The notes beneath the pieces are model-generated. The model saw only the letters and a program-made list of their open reading frames with translations. It had not been told where the DNA came from and did not search any database. Shown here piece after piece: positions 33,254-41,638 of a stretch of 64,000 nucleotides of DNA. Position 1 is the stretch's first letter; each line of letters starts with the position of its first letter. A program made the position numbers and the translations under genes. Source of the DNA: JAJDTR01 sp965220415 (GTDB lineage Bacteria > Poribacteria > WGA-4E > JAJDTR01); contig OZ244829.1 in NCBI GenBank assembly GCA_965220415.1, forward strand, positions 3,162,001 to 3,226,000. Direction: 5' to 3'.

Positions 33254-34371
33254 TTCTGTTTAACGGCGCCCCAGGTGGTAGCAGCTTTGCCGTGTGGTTG
33301 GACGATCGGGATTGAAGCGCGGTAGATGCCTAGGGTTGTCCCCGAGTTGTGTGAGACCGCGGCGTATAACTTGGATTTATGAGATACCAGTGCGTCAACG
33401 GTAAACGTGTCTAACTTGCCTAGACCTACGCCGATCCAGCTTTCGGAGCGGTCATCGTACATGTACACGCCGAGGTTGTCTAGTCCGGCGAAGATGCGCC
33501 CGCGGTTAACCGCCAGGGCACGTATCTTGCGTCCTGGCATGTTCCACCACTGGTACCGGGGATCACGCACCGGCAACCCTCGGCTGAGATCGTCCCAAGC
33601 GAGTTCGGCTTCGTTCCAGCGGGCAAAGCCGAATTCTGCGCCAGCGTATAATCGATTGTCAACCACCGCCCAGTCGCCGACCTGTCCGTAATCGGGTAGA
33701 CTGCGGTACCGTTCTCCCTCGTGGGGAAGGATTTCCCAAGTGTTTCCATTGTCAGGGCTGCGGAACAATATATCCGTGTAGCGGCCGAAGGCCACCCACA
33801 GATAGCCGTCGAACTCGGTCATAGACCAGATGGCCATGGCTACATACGCGGCTACCCGCATGGAAACCTCGCCGTCTCGTACCCAGTCGTGGACTGGGTC
33901 GTGCCACGTTTCCCCTCGGTCGTGGGATATGTACGTACCGTCGTAATGCGCGACGGCGATGACCATGCCGGAACTGGTGGCGAGTATCTGGCGAAACGCC
34001 GGGATGCGGATTTCACCGGTTCTGATGGTATCGGTTGTAGTTACCTGCAGCCCGATGTTTTTGGAATGCCACGTCTCGCCGCGATCATCGGAGCGCCATA
34101 TTCCGCCCCTGTCGTATTGTGCGCAGGCATAAACGGCATCGTCAGTGATAGCAATAGCGCTAATCTCGGCGGTCACCTCGGTTGAGCGCCAGGTGTGACC
34201 GTCGTCGTCGGAGATGTAGAGTCCATTTTCGGCCCCCATGTAGAGCCGACTTCCATCGCTTTCAAGCGCCATTACGTATCCCATGTCGTCCGTGCCTAGG
34301 AGGAGTTCCCACTCGGCGGCGTCTACGGCGGAGGCGATGAGGGTTATGACGATAATGGTCAGGGTTTTCAT
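33250..34371 (-). CDS. Secreted beta-propeller protein, array member 16
   Basis: 373 residues. Signal MKTLTIIVITLIASAVDAA/EW. Asp boxes SDDDGHTW, SDDRGETW, SHDRGETW, SPDNGNTW, all close to consensus. A loop with DPRYQWWNMPGRKIR precedes the sixth blade. The tail is KAATTWGAVKQK. It overlaps both neighbours by ATGA. Confidence 0.8.
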   Translation of the reverse strand: MKTLTIIVITLIASAVDAAEWELLLGTDDMGYVMALESDGSRLYMGAENGLYISDDDGHTWRSTEVTAEISAIAITDDAVYACAQYDRGGIWRSDDRGETWHSKNIGLQVTTTDTIRTGEIRIPAFRQILATSSGMVIAVAHYDGTYISHDRGETWHDPVHDWVRDGEVSMRVAAYVAMAIWSMTEFDGYLWVAFGRYTDILFRSPDNGNTWEILPHEGERYRSLPDYGQVGDWAVVDNRLYAGAEFGFARWNEAELAWDDLSRGLPVRDPRYQWWNMPGRKIRALAVNRGRIFAGLDNLGVYMYDDRSESWIGVGLGKLDTFTVDALVSHKSKLYAAVSHNSGTTLGIYRASIPIVQPHGKAATTWGAVKQK

Positions 34372-35375
34372 TCTGTCTTAAGGGCGCCCCAGGTGGTAGC
34401 AGCTTTGCCGTGTGGTTGGACGATCGGAATTGAAGCGCGGTAGATGCCCTCTCTCGTCCCGGCGTAGAGATAGGATCCGTGGGACACGAGACCGGTGATG
34501 CCGGAATCTTGCAGACCGGCGCTGCGCCAGGTTTCGAATCCGGCGTCGAACATCCAAATGCCGTGGAACCGAGAGCCGGCGAAGATGCGGCCGCGGTGAA
34601 CGGCAAGATGGTCCAGATAAGGTGTTGTGGGAAGCCCGTGGCGGAGGGTATCCCATTTGAGGCCGTCTTCGCGCCAACGTCCGAAACCGTCCCTGCCTGC
34701 GACGTACAGGTTATTATCGAGCACCGCCCAGTCGTTTATGCGGTTAAATTCGGCGATGCTGTCTTCCCTCCAATAGGGTATATTTTCCCATGTGGCGCCC
34801 TCGTCGGCGCTACGCATGGCGCGGGAGTCGGAGTGCCCCACCCACAGATAACCGTCGAACTCGGCGATGGAGAAGATACTGGCAGCGATGCCGATATCGT
34901 TCCAGTCGAGGCTTATGTTATGCCAGATATCCCCGCGGTCGCGCGAGGTATAGACGCCGGTGTGGTATCCGACGGCGACGACCATACCGGAACTGGTGAC
35001 GAGTATTTGCTGAATGTGCGATCGAAAGGGCGCGACGTCCCCATCATGATCAAATACGGTCAACCCCCTGTTAATGGTTTGCCAGGTGTTGCCTCCGGTG
35101 TCGGATCGGTGGACGCCGCGTAACCAGGTTTCGGCGTACACGGCGTCGGGACCAGCGCCAATGGCCAACACACCGCGTTTCAGGTTACCCGCACGCCAGG
35201 AGGATCCGTCATTGAGGGAGAAATACACGCCTCTCCCCGTGCCGGCGTAGAGGCGGTCGCTGGCGCTGGCGAGTACGACGGGGTCGTCGGGTGTCCATAG
35301 AATGAATTCCCAGTCGGCGGCGTGGGAGTCCGACAGAGTGCTTAACAGCGTGACGATGATTGTTAAATATTTCAT
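34368..35375 (-). CDS. Secreted beta-propeller protein, array member 17 (shortest member)
   Basis: 335 residues. Signal MKYLTIIVTLLSTLSDSHA/ADW. Asp boxes SLNDGSSW (altered), SDTGGNTW, SRDRGDIW (altered), SADEGATW. Blades 4-5 (SDSRAMRSADEGATW, INDWAVLDNNLYVAG) are close to the lead gene of operon 1 at 9739, another cross-operon relationship. The tail is KAATTWGALKTE. Confidence 0.8.
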   Translation of the reverse strand: MKYLTIIVTLLSTLSDSHAADWEFILWTPDDPVVLASASDRLYAGTGRGVYFSLNDGSSWRAGNLKRGVLAIGAGPDAVYAETWLRGVHRSDTGGNTWQTINRGLTVFDHDGDVAPFRSHIQQILVTSSGMVVAVGYHTGVYTSRDRGDIWHNISLDWNDIGIAASIFSIAEFDGYLWVGHSDSRAMRSADEGATWENIPYWREDSIAEFNRINDWAVLDNNLYVAGRDGFGRWREDGLKWDTLRHGLPTTPYLDHLAVHRGRIFAGSRFHGIWMFDAGFETWRSAGLQDSGITGLVSHGSYLYAGTREGIYRASIPIVQPHGKAATTWGALKTE

Positions 35376-36547
35376 TTTGTCTTAAGGGCGCCCCAGGTTG
35401 CCGAGTTTTTGCCGTGCGGTTGGACGGACGGGATGATTACGCCACGGTAGATGCCCTGCGGTTCACGGAAACGGTATGCTTCTTTTTTTTCTTCCCAAGG
35501 GGGGCTCGCGGGAATATCGGGTTCTCGGACTCCCGCATACAGATATGATTGGTGGGATACGAGGGCGGTAATGGCAAACTCATCAAGGCCTACGGGAATG
35601 GACTTTTCGGCGTGCTCGTTAAACATATACATGCCGTAGCGCTCAAGTCCGGCAAATAGAATGTTGTCGTGGTCAGCCAGGACTTTCACGGATGCTGTTA
35701 CTTTAATCCATGGAGCGTACTCCGGAAGCCCGTCGGGGAGGTGTTCCATATCCCAGGCGCCTCTCCATCGGGAAAGGCCGTTAACGCCGGCGATGAATAA
35801 TCGATTGTTCAGTACAGCCCAGTCATTGAACGTGCTCCAGAGATACGCATCCTGCCGCCATGTTGCGCCGCCGTCGGGCGAACGGCATATGGTGCTGCCC
35901 CCACTCAAGACTGCCCACAGATAGCCGTCGAATTCGATCATCCGCTCGACATTGTTGCCTATCGGCAAGCCCTCGTCGTCGTCGGGTTGTCGCGCGATAT
36001 ATTCGTCCCCGACTCTGTGCCATGTCGTGGGTGGACGTGCGAACCAGTCGTCGCCGCGGACGGTGTTCCATGTCTCGCCTCGGTCGGTCGATATCCAGGA
36101 TCCATTGAGCCGCGCCACGGCGATGACAGTACCGGAGCGAGTGACGAGTATTTGCTCAAGTGTTGGGTATTGGTGCCAGCCGTCATCCCAAACCTTTAGG
36201 GGTATTCCGTTGTTTATGGGCGTCCAGGTGTCGCCGCGGTCGTCGGATCGAAACATGCCGCTGCTAGATGTTGCGGCATACACGTAATTTTGGTCGATGG
36301 TGATTGTGTTGAGTTGTTTCGGCGAATCGGTTAAGCGCCAAGTGTGACTTCGCCCGTCGTCGTCCGAAACGTAAAGCCCCTCGCTCGTTACGGCGTAGAG
36401 GCGTTGACCATCGGTGTGAAGTTCTTTGACGATCCCCATGGATTTCGAGTCGTAGATTGGAAACCACTCGACTCGGGTGTCGGCATGCGCGAGGGAGATG
36501 ACGAGGAGCAGGGCTAATAGAGTGACGATGAGGGTTGTGTATTTCAT
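35372..36547 (-). CDS. Secreted beta-propeller protein, array member 18 (longest member)
   Basis: 391 residues. Signal MKYTTLIVTLLALLLVISLA/HADTRVEW. Extra length comes from a loop after the third Asp box (GDDWFARPPTTWHRVGDEYI) and a charged loop in the last blade (PASPPWEEKKEAYRFREPQG). Asp boxes SDDRGDTW, STDRGETW and SPDGGATW; the first is interrupted (SDDDGRSHTW). The tail is KNSATWGALKTK. It overlaps both neighbours. Confidence 0.8.
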   Translation of the reverse strand: MKYTTLIVTLLALLLVISLAHADTRVEWFPIYDSKSMGIVKELHTDGQRLYAVTSEGLYVSDDDGRSHTWRLTDSPKQLNTITIDQNYVYAATSSSGMFRSDDRGDTWTPINNGIPLKVWDDGWHQYPTLEQILVTRSGTVIAVARLNGSWISTDRGETWNTVRGDDWFARPPTTWHRVGDEYIARQPDDDEGLPIGNNVERMIEFDGYLWAVLSGGSTICRSPDGGATWRQDAYLWSTFNDWAVLNNRLFIAGVNGLSRWRGAWDMEHLPDGLPEYAPWIKVTASVKVLADHDNILFAGLERYGMYMFNEHAEKSIPVGLDEFAITALVSHQSYLYAGVREPDIPASPPWEEKKEAYRFREPQGIYRGVIIPSVQPHGKNSATWGALKTK

Positions 36548-37605
36548 TTTGTTTTAAGGGCGCCCCATGTAATAGCGGATTTGCCGTAGGGTTGGACGAT
36601 TGGGATTGAAGCACGGTAGATGCCCAGGGCGTCCCAGTTTCTATCTGTAGCTACTGCGTACAGATCGGATTGATGGGATACGAGCGCGGCAACTGAAAAC
36701 TCCCTGAGACCTACATGAATCCATGTTTCGGAGCGGACATCAAACATCCACACGCCGCTGTTCCGAAGTCCGGCAAAGATTCGCTCGCGATTCACCGCTA
36801 GGCTTTCTATGCGTTCCGGCGGGAGGCCTTGGCTGAGATCATCCCAAGCAAGTTCGGCTTCGTTCCATCGCCCAAGACCCCCAGCCCCGGCCACGTATAA
36901 CCGATCGTCAAGCACTGCCCAATCGACTACATGGGGGTACTCGGCGATACTGCCGCCAGCTACCCAGTAGGGAAGACCTTCCCACGTTTCGCCATCGTCA
37001 GAGGAACGGCACAATTTGTAGGAACCGCTCGAAGTGACGGCCCACCAATAGCCGTCGAACTCGGTCATCGACCAGATATCATAGCCTATTGGCACGTCGT
37101 CCAGACCCAAATGTTCTCTGGTATACCGCCACTCGTCGGTGGCATGCCATGTCTCGCCTTGGTTGGTGGATATATAGGTACCCGCATGGTACCCCACGGC
37201 AATGACTGTGCCGGAACGGGTGACGAGTATTTGCCGAATTCTTGGGTATGAGATTTCATCGTCATCCCATATCTCCACGCGGATTCCGTTGTTTATGGGC
37301 TTCCATGTAATCCCGCGATTGTCGGAGCGAAAGATGCCCCTGCTTGTTCCGGCATACACGGTATTTCGATCGATTGCTAGAGACTCACCAAAGGCGTTTT
37401 CCAGGCCGGTTAGACGCCAGCTGTGACCGTCATCGAGGGAAATGTAGACTCCATCCCCATAGGCGTAGAGACGCCTACCATCGGTTTCGATTAGGTAAAC
37501 CTCCAGCGCCTCGGTGCCGTAGAGTTGATTCCAGTCGGGCCGGATGTCGGCGTGGGAGTCCGATAGAAGGCTTGACAGCGTGAGGATGAAGGCTAAATAT
37601 TTCAT
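36544..37605 (-). CDS. Secreted beta-propeller protein, array member 19
   Basis: 353 residues from the ATG at 37605, chosen over the longer frame because it overlaps the upstream stop (ATGA) and opens the signal MKYLAFILTLSSLLSDSHA/DIRPDW. Asp boxes SLDDGHSW, SDNRGITW (altered), STNQGETW, SSDDGETW. The tail is KSAITWGALKTK. Confidence 0.8.
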   Translation of the reverse strand: MKYLAFILTLSSLLSDSHADIRPDWNQLYGTEALEVYLIETDGRRLYAYGDGVYISLDDGHSWRLTGLENAFGESLAIDRNTVYAGTSRGIFRSDNRGITWKPINNGIRVEIWDDDEISYPRIRQILVTRSGTVIAVGYHAGTYISTNQGETWHATDEWRYTREHLGLDDVPIGYDIWSMTEFDGYWWAVTSSGSYKLCRSSDDGETWEGLPYWVAGGSIAEYPHVVDWAVLDDRLYVAGAGGLGRWNEAELAWDDLSQGLPPERIESLAVNRERIFAGLRNSGVWMFDVRSETWIHVGLREFSVAALVSHQSDLYAVATDRNWDALGIYRASIPIVQPYGKSAITWGALKTK

Positions 37606-38726
37606 TTTCTTTTGACGGCGCCCCAGGTGGTAGCGGATTTGCCGTGGGGCTGCACGACCGAGATTGTGGCGCGAAAGATGCCTTCTCGGGTGAGAGCAAA
37701 GAGTTCGGATTGATGGAAGACGAGCGCTACGACGGTTAACCCGCCCAGACCGATCGGCGTCCATGTCTCGGATCGCTTATCAAACGTCCACACGCCGTTC
37801 TCCCTAAGTCCGGCGAAGATACGGTTGCGATTAACAGCCAGCACTTGTATTTCGTGATCTGGATGTATTAGGAACTTGTACGGGGGCGGAAGCCCTCGGC
37901 TGAGATCTTCCCACGCTTGTTCGGCTTCGTTCCATCGTGCAAAGCCTTTGGAGCAGCCGACGTATAATTGCCCGTCAAGCAGCGTCCAGTCGCGGACTTG
38001 GCCGAACCATCTTCTTTCGAGGGTTGCGAGACCGCCCACATATTCCCATGTGCCGCCGTCATCATGCGTACGCAACACGGCGGTGGAGCCGCTAGAAAGA
38101 ACCGCCAACCAATAACCGTCGAACTCGGTCATCGACCAGATAGAATCGCTGAAGCTATAGTCGGGTACGTGGGGCGCTTTGGGCCCGGGATACATCCACT
38201 CTTCGACGGGGTCGTGCCATGTCTCTCCTCTGTCGTTGGATATGTACGTGCCGTCGTTGTATGCCACAGCGATGATCGCGCTGGAACTGGTGGGGAGTAT
38301 TTGTTGAATGTATGGAGGCCTTTCGTATTCGCTGCCATCCACTCGGACTGAAGTGGCTGTCGGCATGGCGCTGTGTATGGGCTTCCATGTCTCGCCTCGA
38401 TCGTCGGAGCGATATAGGCCACGTTCACTGCCATGCGCAGTGGCATATATGGCATCCGTGCTGATTGCAATTATCCCGATGGCGTCTGTCAAGTTGGTTG
38501 GGCGCCACATGGTACCATCATCGTCCGAGATGTAGAGCCCGTCCTGCGTCCCGACGTAGAGGCGGCGGCCGTCGGTTTCAAGTGAGTTCGTCCGCTCCAC
38601 CAGTGCCTCTGTGCCAACGAGTGGAATCCAGAGTGTCCGGATATTCGCACCCGATTCGTTTGCTGACATAGTCATTGCAACTAAGAAAATGAACGCGGTT
38701 CGCATGAAAGTTCGAGGCCATATCAT
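37602..38726 (-). CDS. Secreted beta-propeller protein, array member 20 (first gene of operon 3)
   Basis: 374 residues. The ATG at 38726 has a GGGAGG site and opens MIWPRTFMRTAFIFLVAMTM, nearly the same N-terminus as the lead gene of operon 2. Asp boxes SDDDGTMW (altered), SDDRGETW, SNDRGETW, and HDDGGTW, with His in place of Ser. The tail is KSATTWGAVKRK. Its leader is unusually long (about 210 bases) because a 162-bp element has inserted between promoter and gene. Confidence 0.8.
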   Translation of the reverse strand: MIWPRTFMRTAFIFLVAMTMSANESGANIRTLWIPLVGTEALVERTNSLETDGRRLYVGTQDGLYISDDDGTMWRPTNLTDAIGIIAISTDAIYATAHGSERGLYRSDDRGETWKPIHSAMPTATSVRVDGSEYERPPYIQQILPTSSSAIIAVAYNDGTYISNDRGETWHDPVEEWMYPGPKAPHVPDYSFSDSIWSMTEFDGYWLAVLSSGSTAVLRTHDDGGTWEYVGGLATLERRWFGQVRDWTLLDGQLYVGCSKGFARWNEAEQAWEDLSRGLPPPYKFLIHPDHEIQVLAVNRNRIFAGLRENGVWTFDKRSETWTPIGLGGLTVVALVFHQSELFALTREGIFRATISVVQPHGKSATTWGAVKRK

Positions 38727-38771
38727 TGGATTCCCTCCCTTAGAAGCCATGGCTATCGGATTGACTGCGTA

Positions 38772-38933
38772 AGAGCCTGATTGAAAAGTACAATTTGTAG
38801 GGTGCGCACTGCGCACCAGCCTCTAAAAGCCCCAGAGGTGCGACAGGTAGGTAGTAGACGACAATAAAAGCATGAAAAAGCTTCCTACAAATAACCAAAA
38901 ATGGCTTTGCTACCGATTTTTCAAACAGGCTCT
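38772..38933. mobile_element. MITE-like insertion in the operon 3 leader
   Basis: 162 bp bounded by imperfect inverted repeats, AGAGCCTGATTGAAAA (38772-38787) and TTTTTCAAACAGGCTCT (38917-38933). The operon 2 leader is otherwise homologous (GGATTGATTGCG ... TAGAGCGTGAGCAAG) but lacks this segment, so it is an insertion relative to that copy. It encodes no protein. It separates the sigma-54 promoter from the first ribosome site. Confidence 0.7.
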
Positions 38934-38946
38934 AAATAGAGCGTGA

Positions 38947-38961
38947 GCAAGTTGTGTGCCA
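38947..38961 (-). promoter_or_regulatory. Sigma-54 promoter of operon 3
   Basis: The minus strand reads TGGCAC-ACAAC-TTGC followed by T, identical in design to the promoters at 10.8, 23.2 and 27.4 kb. Confidence 0.85.
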
Positions 38962-38999
38962 CACCCATAAGTTGCCACGATTCGGGCACTAACCCACGA

Positions 39000-39170
39000 A
39001 TTTCATCGGCATACTGCTCCGATGTGTCATTAAGACGCAATGGCGTTTCGTGCTTTCGTACCTAAAATATGAACATCGTTGTCCAATTTCTGTACAAGAG
39101 GGGCGTTGGCAGTTCTCCCAACAGTGCCCGCGTTCAACAAAGCTGGTAGGGCACCATTTCTGTTCGATCT
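39000..39170 (-). promoter_or_regulatory. Conserved upstream activator block of operon 3
   Basis: It aligns with the block at 23297-23470. The palindrome is slightly degraded (TGAACA-TCGT-TGTCCA, 39070-39085, about 109 bp above the promoter) and the second box reads AGTTCTCCCAACA (39111-39123). Confidence 0.6.
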
Positions 39171-39229
39171 TGGACCACAATTCGATTAAGAATGCGTCGG
39201 ATAGTCTGACGTTGCTCAGCGTCAGGATA

Positions 39230-39250
39230 GGTTGTATCGCAATTTAGCCC
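39230..39250. repeat. 21-bp direct repeat, copy 1
   Basis: GGTTGTATCGCAATTTAGCC plus one C recurs exactly at 40296-40316, where the helicase gene loses its homology. The DNA between here and the helicase promoter is otherwise dispersed repeats. Confidence 0.85.
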
Positions 39251-39533
39251 CATAGGGATCAAGTTAAGCGTTTTAGGGTGCAAGTCACGCGGCTTCAATG
39301 TCTTGAACTGTTAATCTCCATGTAGACGTGAGCGAGGGAATACCAGTTCGTTCACTGATGGGTGCGCCACAAGAGATGACTCATGGCGCTGGTTTCCGTA
39401 GGTGCCGGTGCGGTTGGAAAGGGATCTCTATCAGGATCTACTATCGCCTTCACTATTCGTTCAGTTGATCACTCATTATCCATTCGCTTGATCGCACCTA
39501 CCGTGTGGGGGATGATAGAGATTTCCTCCCCAT

Positions 39534-39612
39534 CCTATGGGACTAAGTTAAGGGTTTTGCGTCGGAGAACACCACTGATACTAGACAAAATCCCTTAAGT
39601 TGATCCCAATGG
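39534..39612. repeat. Long imperfect hairpin before the helicase promoter
   Basis: Arms of about 25 bases (CCTATGGGACTAAGTTAAGG at 39534 and the complementary CCCTTAAGTTGATCCCAATGG ending at 39612) enclose a 28-base loop. A half copy of the arm also appears at 39249-39277. Either a mobile palindrome or a transcription-stopping hairpin. Confidence 0.6.
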
Positions 39613-39650
39613 GTCCAAGCGATGCGACCCCTACACCCGGATATTCACAT

Positions 39651-39679
39651 TTGACAAAAGGGGCGGAAACAGTTATAAT
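39651..39679 (+). promoter_or_regulatory. Consensus sigma-70 promoter
   Basis: TTGACA, 17-base spacer, TATAAT: a perfect housekeeping promoter ending 33 bases before the helicase ATG. Confidence 0.8.
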
Positions 39680-39712
39680 CATGCGGGTGTTACTTGGGTT
39701 TGGGAGATTTGA

Positions 39713-40360
39713 ATGTTCTACAGGGGTTTACAGCTAGATCGGTTCCAAGAAGAGGCTATCCGGGCAATAGATCATGAGCGTTCTGTGATTGTCGCCGCTC
39801 CAACCGGGGCGGGAAAAACGGTGGTAGCGGAGTATGCGGTTGACAAATGCATTCAGGGCGATCGGCGTGTGATTTACACGGCGCCAATCAAAGCGTTGAG
39901 CAACCAAAAATATCGGGATTTCTTTGAGCGATATGGCGATCGGGTCGGTATTTTAACGGGAGATGTTGTCCTCAATCCTTATGCCCAAATTCTGTTGATG
40001 ACAACGGAAATCTTCCGAAACACGATTTTCGACGATATAGAACGCTTGGCGGATGTAGAATACGCAATATTCGACGAGATTCATTACATCAACGATGTTG
40101 AGCGAGGGACGGTATGGGAAGAGAGCATAATTTTCGCCCCACAGCATATAAAATTTGCTTGTTTAAGCGCGACCATACCCAATCTCAACCAGTTCGGGGA
40201 TTGGATGCGCAGCGTCCGCGAGATCGAGATTGATGTGGTTCAGGAACTTGAGCGTCCCGTACCTCTTGAACATCATCTCTATCTTGATGGCTATGGGTTG
40301 TATCGCAATTTAGCCCTACTCTCATGCCACAGATTTGCATCTGTCCCGGCTGACTCATAA
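39713..40360 (+). pseudogene. Ski2/Mtr4-type DEAD/DEAH RNA helicase, C-terminally truncated
   Basis: 215 residues, against about 700-900 for full-length family members. Present are the Q-like region FQEEAIRAI, motif I APTGAGKTVVAE, Ia YTAPIKALSNQKYRDF, TGDVVLNPYAQILLMTTEI, motif II DEIHYI and motif III SATIPN. This is the whole first RecA domain. The second RecA domain and everything after about HHLYLDGYGLYRNLA is missing. Homology stops within a 21-bp sequence that also occurs 1.07 kb upstream. With an intact promoter a fragment is probably made, but it cannot be an active helicase. Confidence 0.75.
40296..40316. repeat. 21-bp direct repeat, copy 2, at the helicase breakpoint
   Basis: Exact match to 39230-39250. 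It lies inside the codons for GLYRNLA, after which the reading frame is no longer helicase-like. Confidence 0.85.
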
Positions 40361-40525
40361 ATTCAAGTCGTTGCGTGTCCCGAAATTTTTTTTCGGCTTG
40401 TGCGCCTGTACAGTTAGGGATTGGCAGGATTTTTGCGTTCTTAATCTTGGTTAGGAAATTCGGCTTGCAGCGGCACGTGGTATCACTAGGCACAGTTACA
40501 TAAAACATAAAATGGGAGGAATCAA

Positions 40526-41452
40526 ATGCAGGGGATTACACTAGCAAACACTCAATCGGCGGGAATCATGAGATTCAGGACAGTATATTCATTTTGCGCC
40601 CTGACCTGGATTGCATTGTTATTTGTCGTGCCAAAAGTAGTCGCTTTACCCGAGAAGGTTCCCCGCGATGTGTTGACACTGCGCCCGGACGGGTATGTCT
40701 ACGCCGATTACCCCGGTGTCTTCGACGACGTGGAAGGCAAGGGCATCACGGTTGAAGCGTGGATTTATTTGACCGATAAACCGAAAGATTGGAATTTCGC
40801 TGCGAATTCTCACGAGGGACGGTGGATTATCTTTGCCAAGCCCAGCAGCTATTTCGTTTCTGTTATGGGAAGAGACTTAGGCTCTGATTTTAGACGGGGG
40901 GATCCAAAAGGTACTACATATATCGTATATGGAGTACACAGTCGCGTGAGTAAGGGGATTTTTGGACCTAAGATTCCGTCCCACGATTTCCCGTTGAAGC
41001 GTTGGGTGCATATTGCCTATCAGATTTCTGTGAATGTGAGAAGAAATCGTATGAAAGTTATATGGTATTATGACGGCGACCGGGAAGGTATGACCTTTAT
41101 CGCCACGATGAACCGCACCGATGCGCCGCTGCTAATTGGCGGCACCAAACGAAATGGGTGGGGATGGGGAAGCGGAAGCGGATATGGATCCATGGGCTAC
41201 ATCGACGAAGTTCGGGTTTCCAAGGGATTCCGTTACGGAGCGGCGGAAATTCGTCCGAGACGTCGACTCCGGTTGGATGTACAGACTATAGCGTTGTGGC
41301 ACTTTGATGAAGGTCCCGGAGCCGCCATGTATCGAGATTCGTCCGGGAACGATTACCATCTCTTCCCCGGAGGTACGCTCGCAGTGGAGCCCGAGGACAA
41401 GCTGGCGACTACATGGGGCAGCTTAAAACGCCGCGTTCAGGAAGCTAGATAG
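40526..41452 (+). CDS. Secreted LamG/concanavalin-like protein with the array's C-terminal motif
   Basis: 308 residues. GGGAGGA precedes the ATG at 40526; the signal peptide itself begins at Met15 (MRFRTVYSFCALTWIALLFV ... VVA/LPE). The domain has LamG landmarks: ITVEAWIYLTDKP, WIIFAKPSSYFVSV, RWVHIAYQISV, LLIGGTKRNG, GYIDEVRVSKGFRY and ALWHFDEGPG, in the usual order of a carbohydrate-binding jelly roll. It ends VEPEDKLATTWGSLKRR plus five residues, which is the same K-x-x-T-T-W-G-x-L-K motif as the 20 propellers, although the fold is unrelated and the gene is on the other strand. Confidence 0.8.
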   Translation: MQGITLANTQSAGIMRFRTVYSFCALTWIALLFVVPKVVALPEKVPRDVLTLRPDGYVYADYPGVFDDVEGKGITVEAWIYLTDKPKDWNFAANSHEGRWIIFAKPSSYFVSVMGRDLGSDFRRGDPKGTTYIVYGVHSRVSKGIFGPKIPSHDFPLKRWVHIAYQISVNVRRNRMKVIWYYDGDREGMTFIATMNRTDAPLLIGGTKRNGWGWGSGSGYGSMGYIDEVRVSKGFRYGAAEIRPRRRLRLDVQTIALWHFDEGPGAAMYRDSSGNDYHLFPGGTLAVEPEDKLATTWGSLKRRVQEAR

Positions 41453-41482
41453 TTGGGTTTCACGGTGTTCAACCCAACCTAC
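41452..41482. repeat. GTTGGGTTT...AACCCAACCTAC palindromic repeat
   Basis: A short inverted repeat (TTGGGTTTCACGGTGTTCAA centre) immediately after the LamG stop. Other copies are at 60512-60543 and inside the longer repeats at 2.6 and 54.1 kb. The same motif is common between genes in many bacteria and may double as a terminator here. Confidence 0.7.
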
Positions 41483-41548
41483 ACATCTAGCTACGGCTTG
41501 GGATAGCTTGAAGCGGGGTGCTCAATTTTTAGGATTGGCTGCTATGGA

Positions 41549-41580
41549 GAAACCGAGTTTTGTGGAAAAACTCGGTTTCG
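41549..41580. repeat. AAACCGAGTTTT palindromic repeat, copy 1
   Basis: The arms GAAACCGAGTTTT and AAAACTCGGTTTC form a hairpin. Related copies are at 45212-45244 and 47182-47213. Confidence 0.7.
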
Positions 41581-41638
41581 TGGTCTGGATTTGGCATTCT
41601 AGACCGAGCATTTGGGCGGTTTGTAGGTTGATGGAGCG

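Noticed and set aside
3924..38726. Propellers as sialidases
   Set aside because: Asp boxes alone do not make a sialidase. I cannot find the FRIP motif, the arginine triad or the Tyr/Glu pair, so enzyme activity is not claimed.
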